The notes beneath the pieces were generated by a model. The model worked only from the letters and a program-made list of their open reading frames with translations. It ran no database searches and was not told the DNA's origin. Of a stretch of 64,000 bases of DNA, positions 12,068 to 22,773 are shown piece by piece. The stretch covers positions 80,803,676 to 80,867,675 of the forward strand of contig CM051460.1 of assembly GCA_028095005.1 (NCBI GenBank), in the 5' to 3' direction. Within the stretch, counting starts at the first letter, position 1, and the number at the start of each line of letters is the position of its first letter. Origin of the DNA: Rhynchospora pubera (Eukaryota > Streptophyta > Magnoliopsida > Poales > Cyperaceae). Position numbers and translations under genes: made by a program.

Positions 12068-13428
12068 GATACTCTTGTCTCATTAGCGAGCGTACGTTAG
12101 ATCGATGCAATTTGTTGCCTGAGAAAAATTCGGCAACATTTCTCCTTATGTTCCCTGAATAAGCTATCACACGATTGCTCGTGCGTACGTATCGTGGGAA
12201 ACATAAGGAGAAATACCGTCGAATTTTTCTTAGACAAAAAATTGCATCAATCTAACGTACAACTCGCTATCCTAAATGAGACAAGATAGTATCCAAAAAG
12301 CAGTACTCCCGACCGGGAGTACTATCCGAGATTAATCCCTAATGGATTAATCTCGGATGGGCACGACCTAAAATAGTGCAAATTTCGGCAATTTGGTCCT
12401 ATATGACAATACAACTAATATATGCAAATTAATGCCAAATTATATATCTATATATGCACAAAAAAAATGAAATTAAAGAGCATTAAAATAGAAAATTACC
12501 GAAATTATCTTCTCTTCCACTACGATAGAATAATCTTATCGATCTTCCTAACTCTTCCTCTTCCTCTTTTTTTTATATTCATTATCAAATGAAAAAAATC
12601 AATAAAAAACTAAAATTGTAAAATTAATTAACCATGAATAAAGTTCAGAAAAAATATAGAATATACCTACGAATTTTTTTAAATCCTCTATGAACTCCTT
12701 TGCTTTCTCTCTTGATTTTTCAATTTTTCAAAATTTTTTAGAATTTTTAACTATTTTTTTGTGGAGGTTTTAGAGAAAGAAAAAAGTTTCGATTTTGAGA
12801 GATCAGAATAAATGCATATATGGCGGCTATGAACAGTGAGAGAGAGAGAGAGAGAGCGAAGGTCTTTATTAAATATGGTGATAACTTTTAAGACCGGTTT
12901 TTTTATAAAAAGTCTTAAAAAGATAACGGAAAAAAATAAAAATTCAATTTCTTTTAAAATCGGTTTTTTATAAAAAAAGCCGGTGTTAATATAGTAATCT
13001 TTAAGACCGATTTTTTATAAATAACCGGTTTTACAAAATTAACGGGAAAAAAAATTCAATTTCTTTTAGCACCGGTTTTTATAAAAAACCGGTCTTAAAT
13101 ATTACTATATTAACACCGGTTTTTTTATAAAAAACCGGTTTTAAAAAGTTAACGGGAAAAAAGAAAAATTTAGTTTTTAATAACACCGGTTTTTATAAAA
13201 AACCGGTCTTAATATAGTAATCTTTAATACCGATTTTTTATAAAAATCGGTGCTATTAATAAAATGATTTTCAGGTTGATTTTTTGGAACTTAATAGGAC
13301 CGGTTTTTATAAACCGGTCTTAATAAAAAATTTGACAATTACAAAAATGCCACGGGATATTTTTACAACCGGATTTTAAAAAAACCGGTGTTATTGTGGC
13401 GGTGCTAAAAATTGTTTCTGGCTTAGTG
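12068..13428 (-). repeat. Right long terminal inverted repeat of the CACTA element
   Basis: The reverse complement of the left arm with scattered mismatches. Its ACCGGT palindromes lie at about 12890-13390 and its internal hairpin at about 12068-12300. Confidence 0.88.
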
Positions 13429-13843
13429 GTATTAAAATTTTGACTTCATTTGATTCAACACAGGTACGCAACTTGCAGGCTGTATAATGCAGATAATTCA
13501 AACTTCAAACCCTATTCCGTACTTGAATTTGCTTAAAAAGGAAATAGTCGTAGTGCAATAAAAATGATATTCCTAAAACATATTCCTTGACCTTACATAC
13601 AAGTCAAAGTATTCCTTCACGCTTCATCTTAAACAAGTTGTACAACAGAAGAAATTTCCTTCTTATTCCTCTTATTATTTTTTCACCTCAATATTTACAA
13701 GTTTTTTCATCGTTGAATTAAAAAGAAATCTAAGGTTAAATTTTAAAGATAGAAATTCCTATGCTATCATGGTAACAACAAATAGATCAATCTAATGAAT
13801 AAAATAAACAAACTTTATTTTTTTGGGAAAAATTTCTGCTCGA
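13429..13843. other. Spacer between the CACTA element and the S40 gene
   Basis: AT-rich sequence. It includes the likely 3' untranslated region of the minus-strand S40 gene at its right end; nothing else is seen. Confidence 0.4.
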
Positions 13844-14218
13844 TTATTCAATAAATCCAGTCATTTGAAATATCATGTTCCTGAAGGTGACAAGATCCCG
13901 TCCTCGGAGAGTTCTTCCATGACCGAAACAGACCGAAAACATTCGATCGGCGAACCTTCGTGCAACAATAACATGCGGTGGTACTATCTTCTTACAAGGA
14001 CGATTGCCAGAGTTGTCTTCTTCATGTTCGTCGGAGTCCATTTCGAAATCTTTTTGACTTTGAGGAACTTCTCTCGAAGGAATGGTAATCGGTGCAGAAA
14101 CCCTAATCGGTCGGGATTCATGTGAGTTTGGCATGGCGCTGGCAATGGCAAGCTCGGTGGAGTGATTGTTCTGATCTGGCCACAGTATATCTCCCTCTTC
14201 AAGCTCTTCCATGCTCAC
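13844..14218 (-). CDS. S40-family senescence regulator, diverged member
   Basis: A single exon of 124 codons. S40 proteins (senescence regulator family, DUF584) are small plant proteins; barley HvS40 and Arabidopsis AtS40-3 are nuclear and linked to leaf senescence and stress responses. Visible family blocks: MEELEEGDILWPD at the N-terminus, APITIPSRE in the middle, VPPHVIVARR, GHGRTLRGRDL and the C-terminal RNMIFQMTGF. The start could be Met1 or Met3 (MSMEELEE); the family usually starts MEE. It differs from the 45-62 kb cluster, having GHGRT instead of SGQGRT and ending FIE instead of xDG, so it is a separate lineage. It lies about 0.4 kb from the CACTA element. Confidence 0.9.
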   Translation of the reverse strand: MSMEELEEGDILWPDQNNHSTELAIASAMPNSHESRPIRVSAPITIPSREVPQSQKDFEMDSDEHEEDNSGNRPCKKIVPPHVIVARRFADRMFSVCFGHGRTLRGRDLVTFRNMIFQMTGFIE

Positions 14219-14254
14219 TTAATCCAGAGGAAATTTTGTTGTGAATGGGTATAG

Positions 14255-14263
14255 TATTTATAG
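14255..14263 (-). promoter_or_regulatory. TATA box of the S40 gene
   Basis: On the minus strand this reads CTATAAATA, 37 bp before the first ATG, which would leave only a very short leader. A start further upstream cannot be excluded. Confidence 0.45.
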
Positions 14264-15505
14264 GGAGAGGCAGAGAGGGAATGGTAGCGTACAAAGCACA
14301 ACTTCCTTTATCTTATTAAGGAAACTACATCATTGTCAAGAAGTAATTTAATTTTATTCTCCATTCATTCAATCATTAATGGAGATGGCCTCATCATTAA
14401 TGTAGAAATTTTATGTAGGTCACACAGTAACAAAATATACAAATTTCTTTTGCTTTTGCAATTCATGAAAGATAATTTCGTCAGCCTCTAAATTAAATTA
14501 ATCAAATAATAGTTGAGATTGGGTACTGTAGGATGTAATTTAAAAATGAAAGTGTCCCTCCATGACAAATTATGTTCAATCTAAATTGTAAACACAATAT
14601 TATTTAAAAATTTTGAAATGCTAAAATTTATGATACAGTACCTGGAATTTTTAAATTATTTTATACCTTAGGCGGAGAGGTTACATGTATTAGACATTTC
14701 ATTTCTTGGGAGGCAAGTTCGATTTAACAGATAGATTTGGACGGTTACTCAACTGGAGAAAAAGAAACTATTAAATGATTATGGTGGGTCCCACCTCCTG
14801 GTTCTGATCAGAAGTAATCACGTAAACGTGTAGATTGAAGAGATGGTTTAAGGAGAATCTCCTCATGGATTTGCCAAGTCTGAAATCTCTTCGGAAACTT
14901 CTCCTTTAGGTCTCTCCAAAAGTTGGAAAAGTGTTTATTCAATATAAAAGAGAGAAAATAGACAATCTAATCAAATTTGGATAAAATAGTTGTTAGCATG
15001 ACCTTTTTGCGTTTAGTATGACTGTTTCATGGTTTTGGACTTGTGCCAACTGTTTAGTTGACTTGACAAATTAACGATAATTTCAGAATATAATATTATT
15101 TCTGAATTATTCTTGATTTTAAAAGCTTTGAATTGATAAACGCAAGTAATGGATCATGCATGTTATTGTAGTCAGTTACTTCAATCAAATAATTGACAAT
15201 CACTTGAAGCCACATGTAAGCAATTAGGAGTAAACTACTTGTTGTGCACCACACCGCAGCCACATGTAAAGCTCTCGCTTGTTGTTTTTCGTAATACAAA
15301 CAATATGGAAAAGTTAGAAGAACAAGCAAATAAAAGGTTTTGCATAAAGTGTGCACGCATGTTTTTATTATTATTATAGGATCTAGCTACATGTTGAGGC
15401 CCCCACAAACCTAGATGTGCTGATTATTACATAAACACCCTTGCACGACAAATTGTCAACATTCACTCTTTTTATTCGAGCTTATGTAATAGCACTACAG
15501 GGCTA
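14264..15505. other. Intergenic DNA, nothing recognised
   Basis: AT-rich. It has no exon, RNA gene or bounded repeat that I can support. Confidence 0.4.
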
Positions 15506-15822
15506 TACCTGTCAGTGATGAATCGTTTTAACGTTTCCGTTTCTGTTCCGTCGAAACGGAACGTTAAATGAAAGCTGAAATGGGTTCCGTTTTCAGAAAC
15601 GGAACGGAAACGGAATCAAAATTTGTTAACGTAAATGAAACGGAACACGGAAATGAGTTGAAATCAATAGAAAATGTGAGGCGGAACGTTAAACGGAACA
15701 GAAATTTGTTACGTTTGCCGAAACGGAACGAAAATGAAACAACCATTTCGTTCCGTTACCGAAACGGAACGGAAACGGAAATGGCTGTTCCGTTTCCACC
15801 TCTAACGTTTGACAGGTCTATA
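15506..15822. mobile_element. Non-autonomous hAT-like element
   Basis: Flanked by the 8-bp direct repeat CAGGGCTA (15498-15505 and 15823-15830). The ends read TACCTGTCA and, on the other strand, TATAGACCTGTCA. The interior is packed with GAAACGGAAC/GTTCCGTTTC blocks on both strands, probably subterminal motifs. It has no coding capacity. Confidence 0.7.
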
Positions 15823-15981
15823 CAGGGCTACCTATATTTCTTGCAAAGTTGCATTATATTAATGTATAGGGTATAGCTTGTGTCTACCTAGATTGCTACC
15901 CAATATGGATTTTTGTTTGATATTTTTATTATAAGTTATATAATTAGGTCACGGACATTTGCAAAAATGTTTAGATCTAAC

Positions 15982-16270
15982 CAGAGGCGGATTTAAAAGA
16001 GGGCCAATGTGGTGCAAATGACCCCATATTTTTTTTTCAAATTAAGCATTTTTATATTATTTTAATGATTTTATTGTTATTTCTAAAGAAAACACTATTT
16101 GACCCCCAAAAAAATATTCCAGTAATAATAATTAATGCTGACCCCATAATTAAAAGCAAATTAATTTTTGTTATGATAATTCTATTGATATTAATAGAAA
16201 GTTAACTATTTAGATCTAAAATATTTTGATGACCCCCATTTAGAAATTAAACTTTCTGGCTCCGCTGCTG
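15982..16270. mobile_element. hAT-like MITE with 8-bp target duplication
   Basis: Ends CAGAGGCGGA and TCCGCTGCTG are inverted repeats of each other with two mismatches. The element is bracketed by the 8-bp direct repeat GATCTAAC (15974-15981 and 16271-16278). 289 bp, non-coding. Confidence 0.8.
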
Positions 16271-16278
16271 GATCTAAC

Positions 16279-17687
16279 GTAATATTATTGACCATTTAAT
16301 TTTTGATCATATAGAAGATCCCTTGGAGTTTCAGAACCCAAGTTATCGCATAATTCGAACATGAAACCATATTCCCAAATAAATTCAAAAATCAAAATAA
16401 AAAATTAGCCAACAATGAATTTCGTGAAATGTCAAAGACCAACTCTACAGATTTCAAACAAAAAATTTATAGAAATTATCAAATAAACCCCTTAATCAGC
16501 GGTTCTGGAGATAATCAATGGTAGGAGAGCTCTGCACATATTGAGTTGTTCACATTTATTTTTCGGATTCAATACTTTGTACAATATTTAAATTTTTTGC
16601 TTCTTTCTAAAACTATCTATATATTGATGAGTTTTAAATGAGTTGCTGACATTTCTTTTGCAGATTCAACATTTTGTATTTTTGTTGAATATATTGACTT
16701 CATTTATTTATATAAGGTAAGGGCCGCTTGACCCTTTCTTTTTCTTTAAGTGGGCTTCTCTGTTGAGTGGATTTGCGGGCCTGATGTTATGAAACTGGAC
16801 TTCGTAGCCTGGTGTATGATAAACATGCAGGCTGATTTTTTTAAAAAAAAAGAATAAGGCCTAATTGATTTTTCTTTTTAGTACATTCAAAGTTGGAAAT
16901 TTAATGTATATATCCATTTTGTTATTTTATCTCCCTAGCTAGTAGTTTTGAGAATTTTATTCAAATAAAAAATCTAACTCTGAAGAAAAAAAAAAAATCA
17001 GAAATACGATACCTAATATAATCTCAAACTATACAAATAAGTGAATCAAGTTACAAGAAAATTTACCACACAAAAGAAATAAAGGTGCTATGCAGCCACA
17101 GAAGAGGGGTATCTATAATGGAAGCTCCTCATTGTCGAGTGAACCAGACCGTTCGATGAACAATCAAGACCAGAACAACATGAAAGTTCCTCTGGAGTCT
17201 GGATAAACTGGTTCTGTTACTGTACTGTCTGTGCCAGTATCGAATAGTTTTCATCCACATCTCTATAAGGTGCTATGCAACGACACACATCAAGTTGGGT
17301 TAGAAATATGTTTAGAGCAAATTCACTAAAGAAGAAAATAGTAATCACCGTTAATCTTAATTTCACAGTGATACTTTCTTCTTTATGACCGAGATATATG
17401 ATCAAAAAAACATATATGTAGAAAGCTACAAATTGACAATCTACGAATCTTAATTTCATGAAAAATAAAACAAAAAGGAAAAAAATTCAAACAATCTGTC
17501 TACTTATAATTTTACCAAATGCATATATTCAAACGCAAGTAGCACATTATTACAGATAAATATCACTTTAATACACCGAATTAGTGTGGAAAAGACTAAC
17601 ATCAAATTATTGAATATACTACAATAAATTAAATACTAAAACAAAAAATTACTTATATATTTAATTTATCTATGGTCTTCACTTCAG
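16279..17687. other. Intergenic DNA downstream of the MADS-box gene
   Basis: AT-rich, with no supported gene. The last 200 bp probably include the MADS gene's 3' untranslated region. Confidence 0.4.
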
Positions 17688-18311
17688 TTAACATCGAACA
17701 TGGCTATCCCATGCCAAGGCGCCCTCTACACACCACAGTTCCATCATTGTCGTCATCTCCTCAGAGCAACCAAAGCCGAGGCCGTCAGAAGTGTTAAACC
17801 GACTCCTCACTTGTGCATCAACTGGCATTTTCTCCTTATTTGGAGGCTCAACAGGTGCCATGGGCATGGCATACAATGCATGCTGATTCAACCTCTTCTG
17901 CACTGCTTTGTGCCACATCTTCATATACCGCATGAGCCCGTTCATGTCGTCGATGGTTAGATCGGACAGGCAACGGTGGCCCGCAATCACCTCGTGCATC
18001 AGTAGTTTTGTCTCCAACTTCTTGTTCTCCTGCTCGAAATTGCACAGGCGCTCGCGCTCCTTCATCTGGCACTGTTCCAGTTGCGACATGTTCTTGAACT
18101 GCGTGAACACTTTAAATGCATCTTTGTTCGACGAAGCCCAAACCTCTGGCTTCGGGTCCTGCGGGCCATAGATCACCATGCACGTGTCGACGCCACATAA
18201 CATGGAAAGCTCATGCGCTTCCTTGATCAAAACCTTCTTTCTCTTATTGAAGTTTGCTACCCGGGTCGCCTCGTTTGGTACCCATGCTAGGTTCACCTTC
18301 TTTCTGCGCAT
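17688..18311 (-). CDS. Type I (M-gamma-like) MADS-box transcription factor
   Basis: An intronless 207-codon frame. Residues 1-60 form the MADS DNA-binding domain: MRRKKVNLAWVPNEATRVAN, FNKRKKVLIKEAHELSMLCG, then VDTCMVIYGPQDPKPEVW. The RKKVxLAxxxNxxxR start, the ELSxLCG block and the PEVW ending point to the M-gamma group that includes AGL80 and PHERES1. These type I factors usually act in the female gametophyte or endosperm and lack a K domain. Residues 75-110 are charged and probably coiled. The C-terminal half is Met-rich. At 207 residues it is shorter than AGL80 but within the range of the group. No break is seen. The single exon is normal for type I genes. Confidence 0.88.
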   Translation of the reverse strand: MRRKKVNLAWVPNEATRVANFNKRKKVLIKEAHELSMLCGVDTCMVIYGPQDPKPEVWASSNKDAFKVFTQFKNMSQLEQCQMKERERLCNFEQENKKLETKLLMHEVIAGHRCLSDLTIDDMNGLMRYMKMWHKAVQKRLNQHALYAMPMAPVEPPNKEKMPVDAQVRSRFNTSDGLGFGCSEEMTTMMELWCVEGALAWDSHVRC

Positions 18312-18644
18312 CTTAATTGATTTGACCTTTCTCCTCCCTTTTGTTCTCGTTTTTTTATTTTGCTGCGTTGAATTTAAGGCATAAGATAGGATCTCTTTCC
18401 TTTTTCAATTTTTTTCTTCTAAAGCTTAACACAGAAATGAGAAAATTGGCTTACATACCCCTCTATTAATCTTTGTTAACTGAATATATACCCCTCAAAT
18501 TTTTAAAATCGGATATTTTTCATCAATTCATGTTTTTGTTTTTTTTTTTTTAAGATGTCCCCTTAACTCATGTTAATTAAGGAGCTAGATGCCCTTATCA
18601 TTAATTTTAATGATATTTAATTATTAAAACTTATTTTAAAAAGA

Positions 18645-19058
18645 AGAGTGTTACGCTACCACCAGTTTTTATGCCACAAGTTGCCACAACTTTATATTTT
18701 ATCAATATTTGAAATTTTAAAAATTCAAACGCTGAATTCAAACAGTTGATCTTGTTTAATTTAATGAGCGATATGTTTCTATATAAGTTTTATAAAATTT
18801 GAAGTCAGTTTGATACTTGATCAAATGGTCAATAAATGAATGAATCTAGTTAATTATGAAAGATTAATTCTAATACGTTCATCATTTGGTCACTTGATCG
18901 ATTATCAAACCGACGATAAAACTTACATAAAAACGCATCGCTCGTTAATTTGAAAAAGATCAACAATTTGAATTCAGCGTTTGAATTTTAAAAAAATTTA
19001 AATATTGATAAAATATGAAGTTGTGGCAACAAAAAATGATACCAGCTAATGCTACTCT
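18645..19058. mobile_element. Fold-back MITE with about 190-bp arms
   Basis: Left half and right half are near-complementary, e.g. TTGATACTTGATCAAATGGT against ATTTGGTCACTTGATCGATT and GCCACAACTT against AAGTTGTGGC. A diverged relative lies at about 43150-43490 inside the CACTA element. Confidence 0.72.
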
Positions 19059-19433
19059 TTTACAAATTTATGAGTAGAGTACTTTCGTCTGCCCTTCTCT
19101 ATCACACTCACGTTAATAGAAATAAATAAATAAATAAATAATAATAAATAAATTCTGAATTCGAGATATAATATAGAAAAATAAAATAAATTACAATATA
19201 GTGAACAGAGTAGGCTGACAAGACGCCAATCTAATTTGGTATTGAAATTTTTTTGTTAAAGGCTCTAGTGTTATTCAGTTCATCATATCATTTGAGCATA
19301 TCTTATTCATTGAAATTGATCACATGTGAGTCAGTTTACCAAAAAAATAATCACGTGTAACATTCATGTTATTAGAGTAGACAAAACATTGTTACATATA
19401 CCTCCTCAGTTTACCTATATCGGGAGTCTCGTT

Positions 19434-19568
19434 GGCTCTGTTTGGATGAGGTGTGGAGAATAAATTTATTATAAACAATTCAAATTCTTGACAAAGTTAC
19501 ACACTTCTAAATACTTCTTTCTACTTCTTTCTTTATTCCTCTTATTCCCACACCATTCAAACGGAGCC
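19434..19568. mobile_element. Tourist-like MITE, copy 1
   Basis: Ends GGCTCTGTTTGGAT and TCAAACGGAGCC; 3-bp direct repeat GTT on each side (19431-19433, 19569-19571). The core ATAAATTTATTATAAACAAT is shared with the other copies. Confidence 0.75.
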
Positions 19569-19978
19569 GTTGATATTTTGTATTTTTCCTGATGGTGTTA
19601 TAAACTTCAGATTTATCAGGGTTGGGGGGGGGGGGTGGTTAGCCATATGCCTTCTAATCATAACTAATCAATTTTGTACTTTTTTATTTTTTTTGCTATA
19701 TATATTCTATCATATTAAGTTTGCTACGTCCTTTAGGCGCAAGTATGAAACAGGAGGGCAGGCCAAGATATTATGGTTATAATTTTTTAATATCGTTTTT
19801 TTTTAAATTAAATTATTATTAAAATCAATGATAAGGGTGTATCTCTTTAATTAATATGAATTGAGGGGTAAATATCTAATTTTAAAGATTTGAAAAATAT
19901 ATTTTCAATTAGCAAAAATTAGAGGGTATGTAGCTAATTTTCCACATACAAATCTAGGAATTGATAAACTTCCCTTTA

Positions 19979-20146
19979 GGGGCCGTTTGGATCCCCATGG
20001 AATTTTGGGAAATTTCATCTTCCTACCATAAATTTATTATAAACAATCCAAACTCTTCACAAAATTACACACTTCCCAATAAATTTATTCCTAGAAATTG
20101 CAACTTCCCCAAATTCCTCAAATTCCTAAGCGATCCAAACGGCCCC
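19979..20146. mobile_element. Tourist-like MITE, copy 2
   Basis: Ends GGGGCCGTTTGGATCC and GATCCAAACGGCCCC; 3-bp direct repeat TTA on each side. 168 bp, same core as the other copies. It sits 36 bp from the fold-back element. Confidence 0.82.
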
Positions 20147-20410
20147 TTAATAATTTTTTTTTCTATCAAAATTCAACCAAACCATGCGTGCTAAACGCCT
20201 AAAACAGAGTGCTTCAATTAGATTTGTGGGAAAGTCTCATCATCCGACCTCCTCCCTCTGACCTTTGAGCTCACACATAACTTCTCGACAAAAACATAAT
20301 AACATCTCCAATTTCATTTTACTTTCACAATATGAAATATATTGTTCATTATCAGATCGGTATCAGCAATTGAAAAAGCCTTGCAAAATGCTTTTCCCAG
20401 TAATTGCGGT

Positions 20411-20690
20411 TAGGCCTTTCAAACGTGTTGATCACGTGATGAAAGTGGAGTATCGTTTGCCGTATCACAAAATAAACGGTATCATTTCATCTTTTCGTTA
20501 TTCATTTTGTTTACCGTTTAACTAAACGGCATGTACAAAAATATTGAATTTCAGCAAACGATATTTAGAAATCGTTTCAGTCTCCCTACCGTTTGTCCTT
20601 TCATTTCATTAACGAAACAAATTTCGCTATCATTATTCGTTCCGTTTATTTTAACGAAACGACATCACATGATTTTTCTGTCTGTTGATA
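20411..20690. mobile_element. Possible hAT-like non-autonomous element
   Basis: Flanked by the direct repeat ATTGCGGT (20403-20410 and 20691-20698). Termini begin and end with TA but match only weakly. The interior has repeated AACGAAAC/CGTTT motifs. Confidence 0.5.
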
Positions 20691-20698
20691 ATTGCGGT

Positions 20699-22773
20699 AT
20701 GAAAAAGTCCACTAAGATCTACTCCGTTATATTGTCATACGCTTAGTGACAAAATTTATGTTTATAATAACAAATAAGATGCACATTTCCAACATTAAGG
20801 TATTCCCATACCTTCTAGAGTGACATATACACCGGATTATCCATGAATACTTCCTTGTCAGAATACATATCTTTAAATTTTAATTACTTAATCAATTTTA
20901 GCCACAAGTTCAACATGTGAGATATGGAGCCGACTTCACTAATTTTCGATCTCTACTATTTGATGCACTAGCTAAAGAAATTGTATGAGCTTGAGAGAGG
21001 AAAAGAAGAACTTACTAATGAAAGGAAAAAAAAAAAAAGAGATGGGATGCGCGAATTTTTATCCGCTGTCGCGACACAACATGTAGCACGCAAAAAGATA
21101 ACCCCATGTACCAACATATAGAAAACAGATAACATGAATCTACTGATGTAGGAACATATACTATCAATTTACGAAAGTAGGGATGGTTGTACGGCACCAG
21201 ATCTTTTTTTTCCTAGTTCACGCATGCATAGAGTGAGCACATTTCCCAAAATTTAATCTCCAATCTATGCAGAAATGGACGCTCCATTTCTTTATTTCTC
21301 AACAGATGTGTCATTTGTTTTTAATTATTTAAAAGCCATTCTTTGAAGTGTGCTCGGTAATTGACTGGAAATAAGGAGTTTTTTTAAAAAGAGGAAAGAA
21401 GTGGTAAAGTAAGTAAAGAAGGGATGGATTCTGCTCTCTTGCCTAGGCGATCATTCCCTGGTCTTGAAAATCCTCTTTTCACAAAATCATTTTTCTATAA
21501 AAATTTATGAGCATTATTCGTAAAAAGATAAAAATCCGAATGACATTAAATTTTTTTTTATTAAAATCACCTGAAGATTTATAAGAACTTCTTAAATCAT
21601 TCGAATGACATTTGATATATGGTATTTTAAAATCACAAGTTCTGCATATTTATGGCATGTTAAGATGCAAAAAAATATTGTAAGTTTTTGTATACTACTC
21701 CATAATTATAGAATTTTTTTATGGATCTACAACATTTTTCATGAATTTTTTAAAAAATTACAAGACGTTGAATTTGATTATGTAACGAGATATGAATATC
21801 GCATCTCATAAAATTATAAGTCCCATAAAATAGTTTTAGTAGAATAACATGATTATGTTGATTTGAGGATATTTATTTGATTTTCCTCTTGAGTTTTGCT
21901 ATTTTTTGTCACAAAATTTTTGATGCGAAATATTAAAAAATATTTATTTGTACAATTTTTTTTTTTGCAAAAATTATTTCAGAGAATGTTAATTTTTTTT
22001 TTGCAAAAATTATTTCAGAGAACGTTAATGGGTGCAATTTTTTATTTAATTTTTTTTTTGCAAAAATTATTTCAGAGAACGTTAATGGGTGCAATTTTTT
22101 ATTTAATTTTTTTTTTTTGCACAAAATGCCTTACTTTTAGTGATTTAAACGCATAACAGTTTATTCCTTGTTTCAAACTTTTGCAAAAATAATAAAAATT
22201 TAGTAGACACCAAAATAAATTTCCACATCATTCTTAACCGCCAAATATACTATGATTTCTATTAAAGAAATTTATGGACTTAAAAATTTTATGAGATTTT
22301 AAATAAATAAAGTAAAATAACAAATAGAGCTAACTTCTACCGAATAATAGTAAAAACTAGATGGAGCTGTCCGTTTCGAACAAATAGGAATTTTGGCATG
22401 ATGCAAAAGGAAAAATAATAAAAAGGAAAAAAATCAATGGTGCTGTACTGCAATTTCTAATTTCGTAAATGTCTTGTCTATATTCCTACATAAGTACATT
22501 TATAACGTATGATTTTTATATTATAAAAAATTTCGGAGCATGTAACGCAGAACAATAGAACAGTTTTTTTTGTCTTTTACGCACTCCACGCTGTGCCGTG
22601 AGACACCTGAATTCATTTCTGAAATGCGCATGGAAACCAGTTTCAAAACAAATGACTAGATTCCATGAAATTCTTACTCTTCAATTTTTTACTTACTCAA
22701 GATGCACCATTAATCAGGTGAACAAAAACTTACACTTCAGTTTTAAATAGGTTAATTATCTACTGGTAACAAC
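20699..22773. other. AT-rich intergenic DNA
   Basis: No gene is seen. It contains only the tandem repeat listed separately and composition-driven open frames. Confidence 0.45.
21955..22120. repeat. Tandem repeat, three units
   Basis: The block TTTTTGCAAAAATTATTTCA followed by GAGAACGTTAATG recurs three times. The last two units are about 60 bp apart and nearly identical; the first spacing is shorter. Confidence 0.85.

Larger units (their letters stand above)
7838..13428 (-). mobile_element. CACTA (En/Spm-type) DNA transposon with about 1.3 kb terminal inverted repeats
   Basis: The left end reads CACTACGCCATAAACGAT and the right end is the complement of CACTAAGCCAGAAACAAT, giving the CACTA terminus. 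The inverted repeats continue to about 9164 on the left and 12068 on the right, so each arm is about 1.3 kb. The outer 500 bp of each arm hold roughly ten ACCGGT sites, many arranged as ACCGGTTTTTTATAAAAAACCGGT-like palindromes, as expected for subterminal transposase-binding repeats. The inner part of each arm is itself an imperfect palindrome. The interior carries a minus-strand TNP2-like transposase. The 3 bp next to the ends (ATG left, GTA right) do not match, so no target duplication is evident. Confidence 0.92.
18441..19942. mobile_element. Fold-back (possibly Mutator-like) element, nested host of smaller elements
   Basis: The left end, GAAAATTGGCTTACATACCC, and the right end, the complement of GAAAATTAGCTACATACCCT, begin inverted repeats of about 150-190 bp that also share ATGCCCTTATCATTAATTTT. 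No transposase is seen. A clear 9-bp target duplication is not visible. Two smaller elements sit inside it (18645-19058 and 19434-19568). Confidence 0.65.

Noticed and set aside
15568..15876. Plus-strand frame with repeated NGTETE
   Set aside because: It comes from GAAACGGAAC repeats inside a hAT-like element.
17700..18171. Plus-strand frames over the MADS-box gene
   Set aside because: They are antisense shadows of a conserved MADS-domain frame.
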